Shown here: positions 17,430 through 25,599 of the stretch, one piece after another
Layout of the letters: each line of letters opens with the position of its first letter
How positions within the stretch are numbered: position 1 is the stretch's first letter
DNA from: W0P28-013 sp963658575
GTDB taxonomy: Bacteria > Bacteroidota > Bacteroidia > Bacteroidales > Paludibacteraceae
Assembly: GCA_963658575.1 (NCBI GenBank)
Contig: CAVKQB010000002.1
Span: 1-64,000, forward strand
Length of the DNA: 64,000 nucleotides
Reading direction: 5' to 3'
Notes under the pieces: model-generated
Seen by the model: only the letters and a program-made list of their open reading frames with translations
Databases searched by the model: none
Told to the model about the DNA's origin: nothing
Translations under genes and position numbers: made by a program

Positions 17430-18722
17430 ATGACAACAAACAAACTCTTCACACCATACCAACTTGGTCCCATCACGCTACGCAATAGGTTTATCCGGTC
17501 GGCGGCGTTCGAAAATATGGCGCGCGACAACATGCCGACCCAACAACTGCAAGACTACCACGTGAGCGTGGCGCGCGGCGGCGTGGGCATGACCACGGTG
17601 GCCTACTGCGCCGTCGATTTAAGCGGTGTGTCGTTCGACGGACAACTCTATGTGCGCCCCGAAAGCCTCGCCGGCCTCAAACAACTGACCGACGCCATAC
17701 ACGCCGAAGGCGCAAAAGCCAGCATACAACTCGGCCACTGCGGCAATATGACGCACTTCTACACCTGCCACTGCATGCCCGTGAGCGCGTCGAACGGCTT
17801 CAACCTCTACTCGCCCACCATACACCGCCGCCTGAAAGTGGACGAAATCAAACGGCTCGTGAAAAAGTTCGGCGAGGCAGTCGATTTCTGCCGCGAGGCC
17901 GGTTTCGACTGTGTGGAGATACACGCTGGACACGCCTACCTCATCTCGCAGTTCATCAGTCCGCGCACCAACCACCGCCACGACCAGTACGGCGGCTCGT
18001 TCGAAAACCGCGTCCGTTTCCTCAACGAAGTGCTCGACGAGGTGATGCTGCACGCCAAGGACGACATGGCCGTACTGGTGAAAACCAACATGTGGGACGA
18101 CTGCTGGCGCGGTAGCGACATTGCCGAAGGCATACGCGTGGCCAAGGAGATAGCCAAGCACCACGTGCACGGCATCGTGCTTTCGGGCGGCACAGTGAGC
18201 CGCTCGCCCATGACCATTTTGGGCGGCGCGATGCCCTACAAAACGCTGGCGCACTACATGCCGATGCGGTCGTTCTGGTGGCTCAAGGCCGCGCTCAACC
18301 TGCCCGGCGTAGCACCCGTGATGATGCCCACATCGCCCTTCAAGGAACTCTACTTCATGGACAAAGCCAAACTTTTTCTGAAAGAGATTACCGACGTGCC
18401 GCTGATTTACGTGGGCGGCGTGCAATCGGGCAAAAACTGCCAGCAAATTATGGACGAAGGCTTCGAACTATTCCAGATAGCCCATGTGCTGATAAAAGAC
18501 CCCGATTTCGTGAAACATGTGCAGGCCAACCCCGACTACCACGCTGGCTGCGGCCGCTCCAACTACTGCGTTGGGCGCATGTACACGCTCGACATGAAGT
18601 GCCACGAATGCGTAGAGCGCGACGGCGAATGCATTCCCCGCCGCCTGAAAAAAGAGATCGCCAAACTCGAAGCCAACGCCAAAAGGAGCGTAGAAGAACA
18701 AGGAAAAATGGAACAACTATGA
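17430..18722 (+). CDS. Old Yellow Enzyme-family NADH:flavin oxidoreductase (5-beta-reductase-like)
   Basis: 430-residue FMN TIM-barrel enoate reductase. Motifs: LFTPYQLGPITLRNR start, IHAGHAYLISQFISPRTN with the substrate-binding histidines, DQYGGSFENR, and the late YVGGVQSGK phosphate-binding loop. Four cysteines near the end (374, 380, 391, 394) form a candidate Fe-S site like that of the larger 2,4-dienoyl-CoA-reductase-type OYEs. Beside a 5-alpha-reductase homologue it resembles the 5BR of gut Bacteroidales bile-acid clusters. Its stop overlaps by 4 nt with the first gene of an AT-rich R-M island. Confidence 0.82.
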   Translation: MTTNKLFTPYQLGPITLRNRFIRSAAFENMARDNMPTQQLQDYHVSVARGGVGMTTVAYCAVDLSGVSFDGQLYVRPESLAGLKQLTDAIHAEGAKASIQLGHCGNMTHFYTCHCMPVSASNGFNLYSPTIHRRLKVDEIKRLVKKFGEAVDFCREAGFDCVEIHAGHAYLISQFISPRTNHRHDQYGGSFENRVRFLNEVLDEVMLHAKDDMAVLVKTNMWDDCWRGSDIAEGIRVAKEIAKHHVHGIVLSGGTVSRSPMTILGGAMPYKTLAHYMPMRSFWWLKAALNLPGVAPVMMPTSPFKELYFMDKAKLFLKEITDVPLIYVGGVQSGKNCQQIMDEGFELFQIAHVLIKDPDFVKHVQANPDYHAGCGRSNYCVGRMYTLDMKCHECVERDGECIPRRLKKEIAKLEANAKRSVEEQGKMEQL

Positions 18723-19483
18723 ACGAGAATGATATTAATGTTGATAGTTTGTGGTTAATCCCAGAAAGAGATAAGCGCGGCAAACACGCCAATGTTTATC
18801 ACGGAAATTTTGTGCCACAAATCCCCAACCAACTAATCAGGCGTTATACGCAAGAAAACGATTGCGTTCTCGATTTGTTTATGGGAAGCGGGACTACGCT
18901 GTTTGAGTGCGAAACCTTAAAGCGGAACTTTATTGGGTTCGACATTAACGATGAAATTATCAATTATGTTCAGTCGAAAATGCTCGATTGTGCTGATATC
19001 CAATTCTGCATCAACAATTGCGATGTAACCGATAGTGAAAATTTTGATAAATGCATTAAACAAAATTTTGAAACGCTAAACATTCCAAGTGTTGATTTTG
19101 TCATAGCACACCCACCCTATTTAGATATTGTAAAATTCACAGAAAACAGCGAAGATTTATCACACATTTCCGATCTAAATGTCTTTATTGATAAATTTAC
19201 ATCCGCAATGACAAATGCCCTAAGACACTTAAAGAAAAACAAATACTTTGCTATTGTTATTGGCGATGTTTATAAAAAAAGTGAAGTCATACCGCTTGGG
19301 TTCTACTTGATGAATAGTATAAAACAACATTTTAGTGTAAAGTTAAAAGGCATTATTGTAAAAAACATCGAAGGGAATAAGGGCAAATTAGGGACTTACA
19401 ATATTTGGAAATATCGAGCTCTAAAAAGTGATTATTTTTTATTTAAACACGAATATATTTTTGTATTCAAAAAGGAGTTTTAA
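18719..19483 (+). CDS. DNA amino-methyltransferase of R-M island
   Basis: 254-residue SAM-dependent N4-cytosine or N6-adenine methyltransferase. Motif X (NVYHGNF) precedes the SAM site FMGSGTT (54-60) and the catalytic HPPY (131-134). The ATG at 18719 overlaps the stop of the GC-rich OYE gene. Base composition drops sharply here: a 60-nt sample at 18601 has 36 G/C, one at 20641 has 14. With the downstream HNH nuclease and second methylase it forms a type II R-M cluster, evidently acquired. Confidence 0.8.
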   Translation: MNENDINVDSLWLIPERDKRGKHANVYHGNFVPQIPNQLIRRYTQENDCVLDLFMGSGTTLFECETLKRNFIGFDINDEIINYVQSKMLDCADIQFCINNCDVTDSENFDKCIKQNFETLNIPSVDFVIAHPPYLDIVKFTENSEDLSHISDLNVFIDKFTSAMTNALRHLKKNKYFAIVIGDVYKKSEVIPLGFYLMNSIKQHFSVKLKGIIVKNIEGNKGKLGTYNIWKYRALKSDYFLFKHEYIFVFKKEF

Positions 19484-19485
19484 CT

Positions 19486-20166
19486 ATGGGCAAGAAAACA
19501 CAAGTCGAACTATTTCTTGAATTAGCACAGCCCAACGAACAAGGAGTAAGTCGTTGGGTTGAAAAGACGGAATTTACTGGCGAATATAAAGATTTAATGT
19601 TTCAAAATGGCTGGTCTTGGGGGAGAAATAATGGAACATTAGCAAAGAGATTCATGCTTGAACGATTTCCCAAACACGGAGCAATTACAAAGGTAAGAAC
19701 TATAGGATTTAATTCTCAAGAGTCATTCAATCAGGCCATTCGTAGCGACATTAAGAATTTTTACAAAAACAAAAACTGCGTCATGCTCGGCGTTTGTGGA
19801 ACGTCAGTGAATACACGCATTGAGATTGACCACAAAGATGGGCGAAAAAATGACATGCGAGTTTCAGATATGACGACCCAAAAAATAGAAGATTTTCAGC
19901 CGTTATGCAAAGCAGCAAATGATGTAAAAAGACACATTTGCAAAAACTGCAAAGCCACAGACAAGCGTTGGAACGCAAAAAATATTCTTGGGAATCCGTA
20001 TCCCTTTTATAAGGGTGATGAAAATTACACGGAAGAATTAGGGTGTGTTGGTTGTTATCAGTATGACCCAGTCGAATATAGGAAAGAATCAGCAAAACGC
20101 ATAGCACAAGAGGCAAGTCAAAATACCACCGATTTTATTATGAAAAAATTATATGGAGAATATTAA
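19486..20166 (+). CDS. HNH-type restriction endonuclease
   Basis: 226 aa. The central beta-beta-alpha-metal core reads IDHKDGRKND (catalytic His116) and then DFQPLCKAANDVKR. Two CxxC pairs (Cys152/155 and Cys187/190) can bind a structural zinc, as in HNH restriction enzymes such as Hpy99I and PacI. It sits between two methyltransferase genes, 2 nt after the first, with an AAGGAG 8 nt before the ATG. Role as the cleaving partner is inferred from context; recognition site unknown. Confidence 0.78.
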   Translation: MGKKTQVELFLELAQPNEQGVSRWVEKTEFTGEYKDLMFQNGWSWGRNNGTLAKRFMLERFPKHGAITKVRTIGFNSQESFNQAIRSDIKNFYKNKNCVMLGVCGTSVNTRIEIDHKDGRKNDMRVSDMTTQKIEDFQPLCKAANDVKRHICKNCKATDKRWNAKNILGNPYPFYKGDENYTEELGCVGCYQYDPVEYRKESAKRIAQEASQNTTDFIMKKLYGEY

Positions 20167-20168
20167 AA

Positions 20169-20477
20169 ATGACCACATATGTCTTTATTGTAGATGATAA
20201 CACATTCAAATATCACCTTGAATATCTGTTCGCGGGAACTGGTGCAAAAGGCAAAAAGATTGATTTCAACAATTCATCAAAAACAAAATTGTATGCTGGG
20301 AGAAAGTTCGCAGGCGAAAATTCTCTCGTTGGTATGATGGCTGACGGTTGCCGTGTTAGGAAAGATGATAATATCATTTTTTATCTACAAGCGACACCCA
20401 AACACGTATGCCCCTGAAATACGTCGAATATGAGATCAAAAATGACAATTTATTTTTTACTAGTGTGGAGTATTAAA
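20169..20477 (+). pseudogene. Internally deleted PUA/EVE-like gene of the R-M island
   Basis: The first frame encodes 82 residues opening TYVFIVDDNTFKYHLEYLF and reaching VRKDDNIIFYLQ, then stops at 20417. From 20414 a different frame reads MPLKYVEYEIKNDNLFF and ends at 20477, 2 nt before the next ATG. The two pieces look like the N- and C-terminal ends of a longer modified-base-reader-like protein (PUA/EVE superfamily; identification tentative) with the middle lost and the frame shifted. A GGAG lies 10 nt before the ATG. The 82-residue form could also be a functional short protein. Confidence 0.55.
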
Positions 20478-20479
20478 AT

Positions 20480-21478
20480 ATGAATTACATTGGTTCAAAA
20501 CTGAAACTTTGTCAGAATTTTATTCCGTCGGTGATAAAATCTGTTTGTGGAGAGAATTTATCTCAAATGGTGTTCTGTGATATTTTTGCAGGAACTGGAA
20601 TTGTTGGTAGGACATTTAAGACTTCTGTAAAAAAGGTTATATCAAACGATGTTGAGTATTATAGTTATGTACTCAATAAAAATTATATTGAAAACCATCT
20701 TGAACTTGAAAACAAACAACAATTTCTTGATGAATTAAATAATCTGCCGCTTATTGACAATGGATTTATTTACAAAAACTATTGTTTAGGTGGGAGTGGA
20801 GAACGGCAGTATTTTTCTGACGAAAATGGCAAACGCATCGACACAATGCGTGTTAAAATTGAAGAATTGAAAAACACTAGAAAAATTACGAACGAAATGT
20901 ATTATTTCCTCCTTTGTAGCCTTTTGGAGTGTGCCGATAAAGTTGCTAATACAGCCTCTGTATATGGAGCATATTTGAAACATCTGAAGAAATCAGCACA
21001 AAAAACTCTGTTTTTAGAACCTGCCGAGTACGAAATAAATAATAATCGCCATCAAGTCTACAACAGAGATGCCAACCAACTTATTAACGAAATTGAGGGG
21101 GATATCTTATATCTCGATCCGCCTTACAACACGCGTCAATATGGCGCAAATTATCACTTACTCAATACAATAGCCGAATATAAGCCATTTGTTCCCAAGG
21201 GGAAGACGGGTTTAAGAGAATACACTCGTTCAAAGTATTGTACTGCAAACGTTGTTAAAACAGAATTTGAGAATTTGATTAAGAATGCTAATTTCAAATA
21301 TATCTTTTTGTCGTATAACAATGAGGGCTTAATGACAATTGAAGATGTCAAGAATATTATGTCAAAATATGGGCATTATGATTTAGCGCAAACCGATTAT
21401 CAAAGATTTAAGGCAGATTCCAATCGTTTTAATAAAGCCGATGCAACTATTGAATACTTGCATATTTTAGAGAAATAA
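20480..21478 (+). CDS. D12-class N6-adenine DNA methyltransferase
   Basis: 332 aa, Dam-like D12 class. N-terminal YIGSK, SAM motif DIFAGTG (34-40), and catalytic DPPY in YLDPPYNTRQYGANYH (212-226). The region between holds the target-recognition part. A GGAG lies 9 nt before the ATG. The presence of two amino-methylases with one HNH nuclease suggests an asymmetric target with each strand methylated by a different enzyme (inference). Strongly AT-rich compared with the flanking genes. Confidence 0.85.
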   Translation: MNYIGSKLKLCQNFIPSVIKSVCGENLSQMVFCDIFAGTGIVGRTFKTSVKKVISNDVEYYSYVLNKNYIENHLELENKQQFLDELNNLPLIDNGFIYKNYCLGGSGERQYFSDENGKRIDTMRVKIEELKNTRKITNEMYYFLLCSLLECADKVANTASVYGAYLKHLKKSAQKTLFLEPAEYEINNNRHQVYNRDANQLINEIEGDILYLDPPYNTRQYGANYHLLNTIAEYKPFVPKGKTGLREYTRSKYCTANVVKTEFENLIKNANFKYIFLSYNNEGLMTIEDVKNIMSKYGHYDLAQTDYQRFKADSNRFNKADATIEYLHILEK

Positions 21479-21521
21479 AGTGTGTATTGCCAACTCGACG
21501 AATAAATTAAAATTCAGAAAT

Positions 21522-22244
21522 ATGAACGCACAAGAATCCTACAGCCCCGCTCTGGCGCACAACAAAGGCTATGTTTACATTCTTACCAACCCAAGTTTTC
21601 GCGAGGATTGGGTGAAAATCGGGAAGAGTTCGCGCCCCGTCGATGTGCGCTCGAAAGAGTTGGACAACACGGCCGTGCCGCTGCCTTTCGAGATTTATGC
21701 AACGCTCAAAACCGCCAAATACGAGCAGGTCGAGAAACTTGTCCACAAAACCATCGACCGGCTTACCGACCTGCGCATTCGCAAAAACCGCGAATTTTTC
21801 AACGTGAAACCCGACAAGGCGTTGGAGATTTTGAAAGACATTGCCGAGACCATCGACGATGCCGAAATCGACGAGATTCATCTGCACAAAAACACCTGCC
21901 AACCCATCGCTGTGGCGCACGAAGATGCCCCAACCTACGAGCAGAAGCCAAACGCCCAACTGGAAAAACGGCAACGCCCGCCGTTCAAATTCAGCATGGT
22001 GAATATCCCCATCGGAAGCACGGTGGTTTTCGTGCCAACCAACACCAAAGTACGCGTCGCAAGCGACAATCAAATCGAACACAACGGCACGCTGTATAAA
22101 CTTTCGGCTTTCACGCACGACTTTATGCCAGCCGAAAAACGCAACGCCTCGGGCGCATACCAAGGTGCCAAGTATTTCAGTTACAACGGACAAATTCTCG
22201 ACGACCTGCGCACGAAGATGGAAAATAATTCAATAACTGAATAA
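21522..22244 (+). CDS. GIY-YIG nuclease family protein (T5orf172-type)
   Basis: 240 aa. Residues about 12-100 carry GYVYILTNPSFREDWVKIGKS, the YVYIL/KIGKS variant of the T5orf172 GIY-YIG domain. The C-terminal part (about 155-235) resembles the small domain often appended to such proteins, ending YQGAKYFSYNGQILDDLR. The ATG at 21522 is preferred over an upstream ATG that overlaps the methylase end. Base composition is host-like again, so it marks the right edge of the AT-rich island. Possible DNA-processing or defence role; uncharacterised. Confidence 0.7.
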   Translation: MNAQESYSPALAHNKGYVYILTNPSFREDWVKIGKSSRPVDVRSKELDNTAVPLPFEIYATLKTAKYEQVEKLVHKTIDRLTDLRIRKNREFFNVKPDKALEILKDIAETIDDAEIDEIHLHKNTCQPIAVAHEDAPTYEQKPNAQLEKRQRPPFKFSMVNIPIGSTVVFVPTNTKVRVASDNQIEHNGTLYKLSAFTHDFMPAEKRNASGAYQGAKYFSYNGQILDDLRTKMENNSITE

Positions 22245-22249
22245 CTGAA

Positions 22250-22379
22250 ATTTTGCAAGTGATTTTATAAACGACTCAAAATTGCAAAAAACGCTTCCAA
22301 TCTTTAATTAAACAATTGGAAATTAGATAATTAAAATCACTCCTCACTCCTAACTCCTAATTCCTAATTCACTAAAAAA
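22250..22379 (+). repeat. AT-rich module and 7-mer leader before SDR 1
   Basis: An AATTAAACAATTGG/AAATTAGATAATT module is followed by six pyrimidine 7-mers (ACTCCTC, ACTCCTA, ATTCCTA type). These end 9 nt before the SDR start codon, pyrimidine strand sense. Confidence 0.8.
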
Positions 22380-23159
22380 ATGTTAGCACTCGTTACAGGA
22401 GCATCGTCGGGCATCGGGCTGCAATACGCCACGCAGTTGGCGCGCGACTACCACACCGACCTGTTGCTCGTTAGCAATCAACAGCAGGAGTTGAACGACG
22501 TGGCCGCTGCGCTGTCGGAAACCTACGGCGTGAAAACGGTGGCGCACTACGCCGACCTCAGCCTGCCCGACGCGGCCGAACGGTTGCACGCCTTCTGCAC
22601 CGACAACGACCTGCGAGTCGATATTCTGATAAACAACGCCGGCGTGTTCTTCTTCAATTCCTACGTCGAAACCGACATGCGCCGCATCGAACTGATGCTG
22701 AACCTGCACATGATAACCGTGGCCAAACTCTGCCGACTGTTCGGCGAAGAGATGTGCCGCCGCGGCAACGGCTACATCTTGAACATGTCGTCGATGAGCG
22801 CGTGGATGGCCATGCCGGGCATTCAGACCTACAACGCCACCAAAGCGTTCATCTACAACCTGAGCAAATCGCTGTGGTACGAGTTCCAGCCCAAAGGCGT
22901 GGGCATCACGGTGATGACCCCGGGCGCCGTCGATACTGCGCTGTTCGGCTTGAGCGACTACTGGCGGCGCGTAGCTGTGCGCCTCACGGTGAGCATTCCG
23001 CCCGAAAAACTGGTGCGCCGCGCACTGCGCAAGATGTTCAAAAAGAAAAAATCGGACATGCCGAGCGTCATCAACCACCTCTGCACGCCGCTGCTCAAAC
23101 ATACGCCCGATTGGCTCGTGTTTTTGGCAATAAAATTGGTCGGCAAATTCCAAAAATAG
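22380..23159 (+). CDS. Short-chain dehydrogenase/reductase, paralogue 1
   Basis: 259-residue classical SDR: TGASSGIG nucleotide motif at residues 6-13, NNAG at 85-88, catalytic Ser138 and the YNATK pair Tyr151/Lys155. The basic C-terminal tail with a hydrophobic patch could associate with membrane. Hydroxysteroid dehydrogenases belong to this family, and the nearby 5-alpha-reductase and OYE genes make a sterol or bile-acid 3-oxo/3-hydroxy role plausible but unproven. A close paralogue follows at 23643. Confidence 0.85.
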   Translation: MLALVTGASSGIGLQYATQLARDYHTDLLLVSNQQQELNDVAAALSETYGVKTVAHYADLSLPDAAERLHAFCTDNDLRVDILINNAGVFFFNSYVETDMRRIELMLNLHMITVAKLCRLFGEEMCRRGNGYILNMSSMSAWMAMPGIQTYNATKAFIYNLSKSLWYEFQPKGVGITVMTPGAVDTALFGLSDYWRRVAVRLTVSIPPEKLVRRALRKMFKKKKSDMPSVINHLCTPLLKHTPDWLVFLAIKLVGKFQK

Positions 23160-23642
23160 AAATTGCACAAACCGCTCCCAATCCTTAATTAAGTAATTGA
23201 AAATTAGATAATTGGGTGATTTATCTTGCGACTAATTGTTTCTGTGTATTTGGAGATTTGGTTATTTGTGGATTTGGTTATTTGGTCTTTTTTTAGAACA
23301 TAGAACAAAGAATAAAGAACAAAGACAACTTGGGCGCGAACAATTCTTAATTCGCTGCGCGCATTTTTCTACGCTCGGCATAGTTCAAACGAGTTTGACT
23401 CTGCTTTCGCTTATCGAAAAAATTCTTAATTCTTAATTATTCATTCTTAATTGTATTAATCCCCTCCGTCGCTGCGCTCCTCGTCCCCCTATCCTCGCTG
23501 CGCTCGGCAGAGGGACAGAATTAAATGATTGAATTTTCAATTTGAAATCTGAAATTTGAAATTGCGAATCCGCCGCACCACTCCTCACTCCTCATTCCTC
23601 ATTTCTAACTTCTAACTTCTCATTACTAACTACTAACTAAAA
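23160..23642. repeat. Large intergenic repeat mosaic between the SDR paralogues
   Basis: 483 nt with no credible gene. In order: AATTGAAAATTAGATAATT, TTTGGTTATTTGTGGATTTGG, AGAACATAGAACAAAG. Next come the GAGTTTGACTCTGC/TTCTTAATTCTTAATT module (reverse orientation), the CCCCTCCGTCGCTGCGCTCC...GAGGGACAG module (reverse), and TTTGAAATCTGAAATTTGAAATT. Pyrimidine 7-mers end 5 nt before the second SDR start. The same modules appear in the opposite order and orientation at 25600-25990. Confidence 0.9.
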
Positions 23643-24422
23643 ATGTTGGCACTCGTTACAGGAGCATCGTCGGGCATCGGGCTGCAATACGCCACGCAGT
23701 TGGCGCGCGACTACCACACCGACCTGTTGCTCGTGTCGAACCAAGAACGTGAGTTGAACGACGTGGCCGCCCATTTAGCCACGACCTACGGTGTGAAAGC
23801 GGTGGCGCACTATGCCGACCTCGGCCTACCCAACGCCGCCGAAGAGATTTTCGCCTTTGCGCGCGACAACAGCCTACAAATCGATGTGCTGATAAACAAC
23901 GCCGGCGTGCTTCTTTTTCGTCCGCTCTGCAGCACACCGATGCCAAAAATCGAAACGCTGCTCACGCTGCATGTGCTGACACTCACCAAACTCTGCCGCC
24001 TGTTTGGCGAAGAGATGTGCTGCCGCGGCAACGGCTACATCTTGAACATGTCGTCGATGACGGCGTGGATGACCATGCCGGGCATTCAGTGCTACAACGC
24101 CAGCAAAGCCTATGTGCTGAACTTTTCGAAAGCGATTTGGTACGAATTTGGGCGCGATGGCGTGCGCGTGTTGGCCGTTACGCCAGGAACCATCAACACA
24201 TCGCTATTCGACCTGCCCGAGAAGATGCGGAAACTGCTGCTTACGTTTGGCATCGCCATGCAACCCGAAACGTTGGTGCGCAAAGCCCTGAAAAAACTGT
24301 TCACCTCGAAACGGAAAGCCTATCTGCCTGGCGCGTGGAATTTTATCATCGTGCCGATAATCAGCCACTTACCCGATTGGTTTGTGCTGCGTGCGATGAA
24401 AAAGTTGAAGCCGTTTCGGTAA
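23643..24422 (+). CDS. Short-chain dehydrogenase/reductase, paralogue 2
   Basis: 259 aa, same length and motif positions as paralogue 1 (TGASSGIG, NNAG, Ser138, YNASK with Tyr151/Lys155). The first 91 nt differ from paralogue 1 at one position and a block around residues 121-150 is also nearly identical, while the rest has diverged clearly. This is patchy identity typical of gene conversion or selective constraint. The substrate is unknown. It abuts the convergent small Cys-rich gene with no gap. Confidence 0.85.
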   Translation: MLALVTGASSGIGLQYATQLARDYHTDLLLVSNQERELNDVAAHLATTYGVKAVAHYADLGLPNAAEEIFAFARDNSLQIDVLINNAGVLLFRPLCSTPMPKIETLLTLHVLTLTKLCRLFGEEMCCRGNGYILNMSSMTAWMTMPGIQCYNASKAYVLNFSKAIWYEFGRDGVRVLAVTPGTINTSLFDLPEKMRKLLLTFGIAMQPETLVRKALKKLFTSKRKAYLPGAWNFIIVPIISHLPDWFVLRAMKKLKPFR

Positions 24423-24590
24423 CTATTTCGTCGCCTTGCCGCAACTGTCCGACAAAGGACAACCAGCACAACCGCCAGAGCGATGCGTGTCGCACGTCGT
24501 TTTTTTGCGGCGAAAACGCCCGACCACACGCCAAACCGACACGCCCACCACCGCCGCCACGATGCTATATGTCAGAATTTCCTGAATCAT
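24423..24590 (-). CDS. FeoB-associated Cys-rich membrane protein
   Basis: A 55-residue protein read directly from the sequence: one N-terminal TM (EILTYSIVAAVVGVSVW), a basic linker RRFRRKK-like, then a cysteine cluster C-x7-C-x2-C-x5-C (GGCAGCPLSDSC). This is the layout of the small FeoB-associated family linked to ferrous iron uptake. No feoA or feoB is in the window. It has its own minus-strand -7 box 14 nt upstream. Confidence 0.8.
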   Translation of the reverse strand: MIQEILTYSIVAAVVGVSVWRVVGRFRRKKTTCDTHRSGGCAGCPLSDSCGKATK

Positions 24591-24603
24591 AATAAATAGG
24601 GTG

Positions 24604-24611
24604 CAAATATA
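24604..24611 (-). promoter_or_regulatory. -7 box TATATTTG for the Cys-rich protein
   Basis: Consensus -7 box on minus, 14 nt upstream of the ATG at 24590; it is divergent from the box at 24648. Confidence 0.65.
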
Positions 24612-24647
24612 GTGCCATTCTGCGAAACTTGCTATTCAATTTTTGTG

Positions 24648-24655
24648 TAAATTTG
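24648..24655 (+). promoter_or_regulatory. -7 box TAAATTTG for the EamA transporter
   Basis: Consensus -7 box 15 nt before the ATG at 24670, implying a very short leader. Confidence 0.6.
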
Positions 24656-24669
24656 CGGCACTTTTCAAA

Positions 24670-25599
24670 ATGTGTGGCATGACGAGCAAGCAATCCATCG
24701 TTTTCGGTTATGTGGCGGGCGTAGTTACGGGCGTTACCTACGGGCTAAACCCGCTGTTTGCCGTGCCGCTCATCAAATACGGCATTTCGGTCGATGCCAT
24801 ACTTTTTTTTCGCTATCTGCTGGCGGCGTGCCTGCTCGGTGCCATGCTGGCGTGCCATCACACAGCGTTCCGCGTGAGCAAAACGCAGTTGAAATGGCTG
24901 GTGCTGCTGGGTTTGCTGTTTTCGTCGAGCAGTCTGTTTCTGTTCGAAGCCTACAACTACATTCCGTCGGGCATTGCCACGACCATCATTTTTCTGTATC
25001 CGGTTTTGGTGGCATTGCTCATGGTCTTTCTGCGTGTCTATCCCACGTGGCAGATTTGGCTGTCGATAGCGGCCACGTTTGTGGGCGTGCTGTTTTTGTG
25101 CCATAGCGAGAATGCGCAACCATGGCCTTGGCAGGGATTTGTGCTGACTTTTGCGGCAGCGTTGGTCTATGCCCTTTTCATTGTCATCATCAATCGCAAT
25201 CAGTCCATAGCGCACGTTTCGGATTCGCTGCTGACGTTCTATGTGCTGGTTACGGGGACGGTGGTTTTTCTGGCGCACATGCTGCTGCAAGGCACCTCGC
25301 TGACGGGCGAAATGGCCAAGTTTGCCGCCGAACCGCAGGCGTGGCTCAACATTGTGGGGCTGGCGGTGTTTCCCACCATCATTTCGACCGCCACATTGGC
25401 CGCCGCCACCAAACGCATCGGAGCCACCAAAGCCTCGATTATGGGCGTGTTCGAGCCAATAACCGCCGTGCTGGTCGGTGCGTGGGCGTTTGGCGAAGCC
25501 CTCACACTGAACGTCGTCGTGGGCATTGCCATCATCATCGCCGCCATCGTGTTTATGATTCTCACTGGGAAGAATAGCGAAAAAGGTGAGAGGTTATAG
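24670..25599 (+). CDS. EamA/DMT family transporter
   Basis: About 309 residues with ten predicted TM segments in two EamA repeats (GYVAGVVTGVTYGLNPLF at the start; ISTATLAAATKRIGATKASIMGVFEPI in the second half), as in drug/metabolite exporters. The substrate is unknown. Starts at 24670 and 24679 are both possible; the earlier ATG at 24643 lies upstream of the -7 box and is rejected. It is divergent from the small Cys-rich gene. Confidence 0.85.
   Translation: MCGMTSKQSIVFGYVAGVVTGVTYGLNPLFAVPLIKYGISVDAILFFRYLLAACLLGAMLACHHTAFRVSKTQLKWLVLLGLLFSSSSLFLFEAYNYIPSGIATTIIFLYPVLVALLMVFLRVYPTWQIWLSIAATFVGVLFLCHSENAQPWPWQGFVLTFAAALVYALFIVIINRNQSIAHVSDSLLTFYVLVTGTVVFLAHMLLQGTSLTGEMAKFAAEPQAWLNIVGLAVFPTIISTATLAAATKRIGATKASIMGVFEPITAVLVGAWAFGEALTLNVVVGIAIIIAAIVFMILTGKNSEKGERL

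Noticed and set aside
19781..20116. A 111-codon minus-strand frame opposite the HNH nuclease
   Set aside because: The sense strand has the HNH and zinc motifs, and the antisense translation has none.
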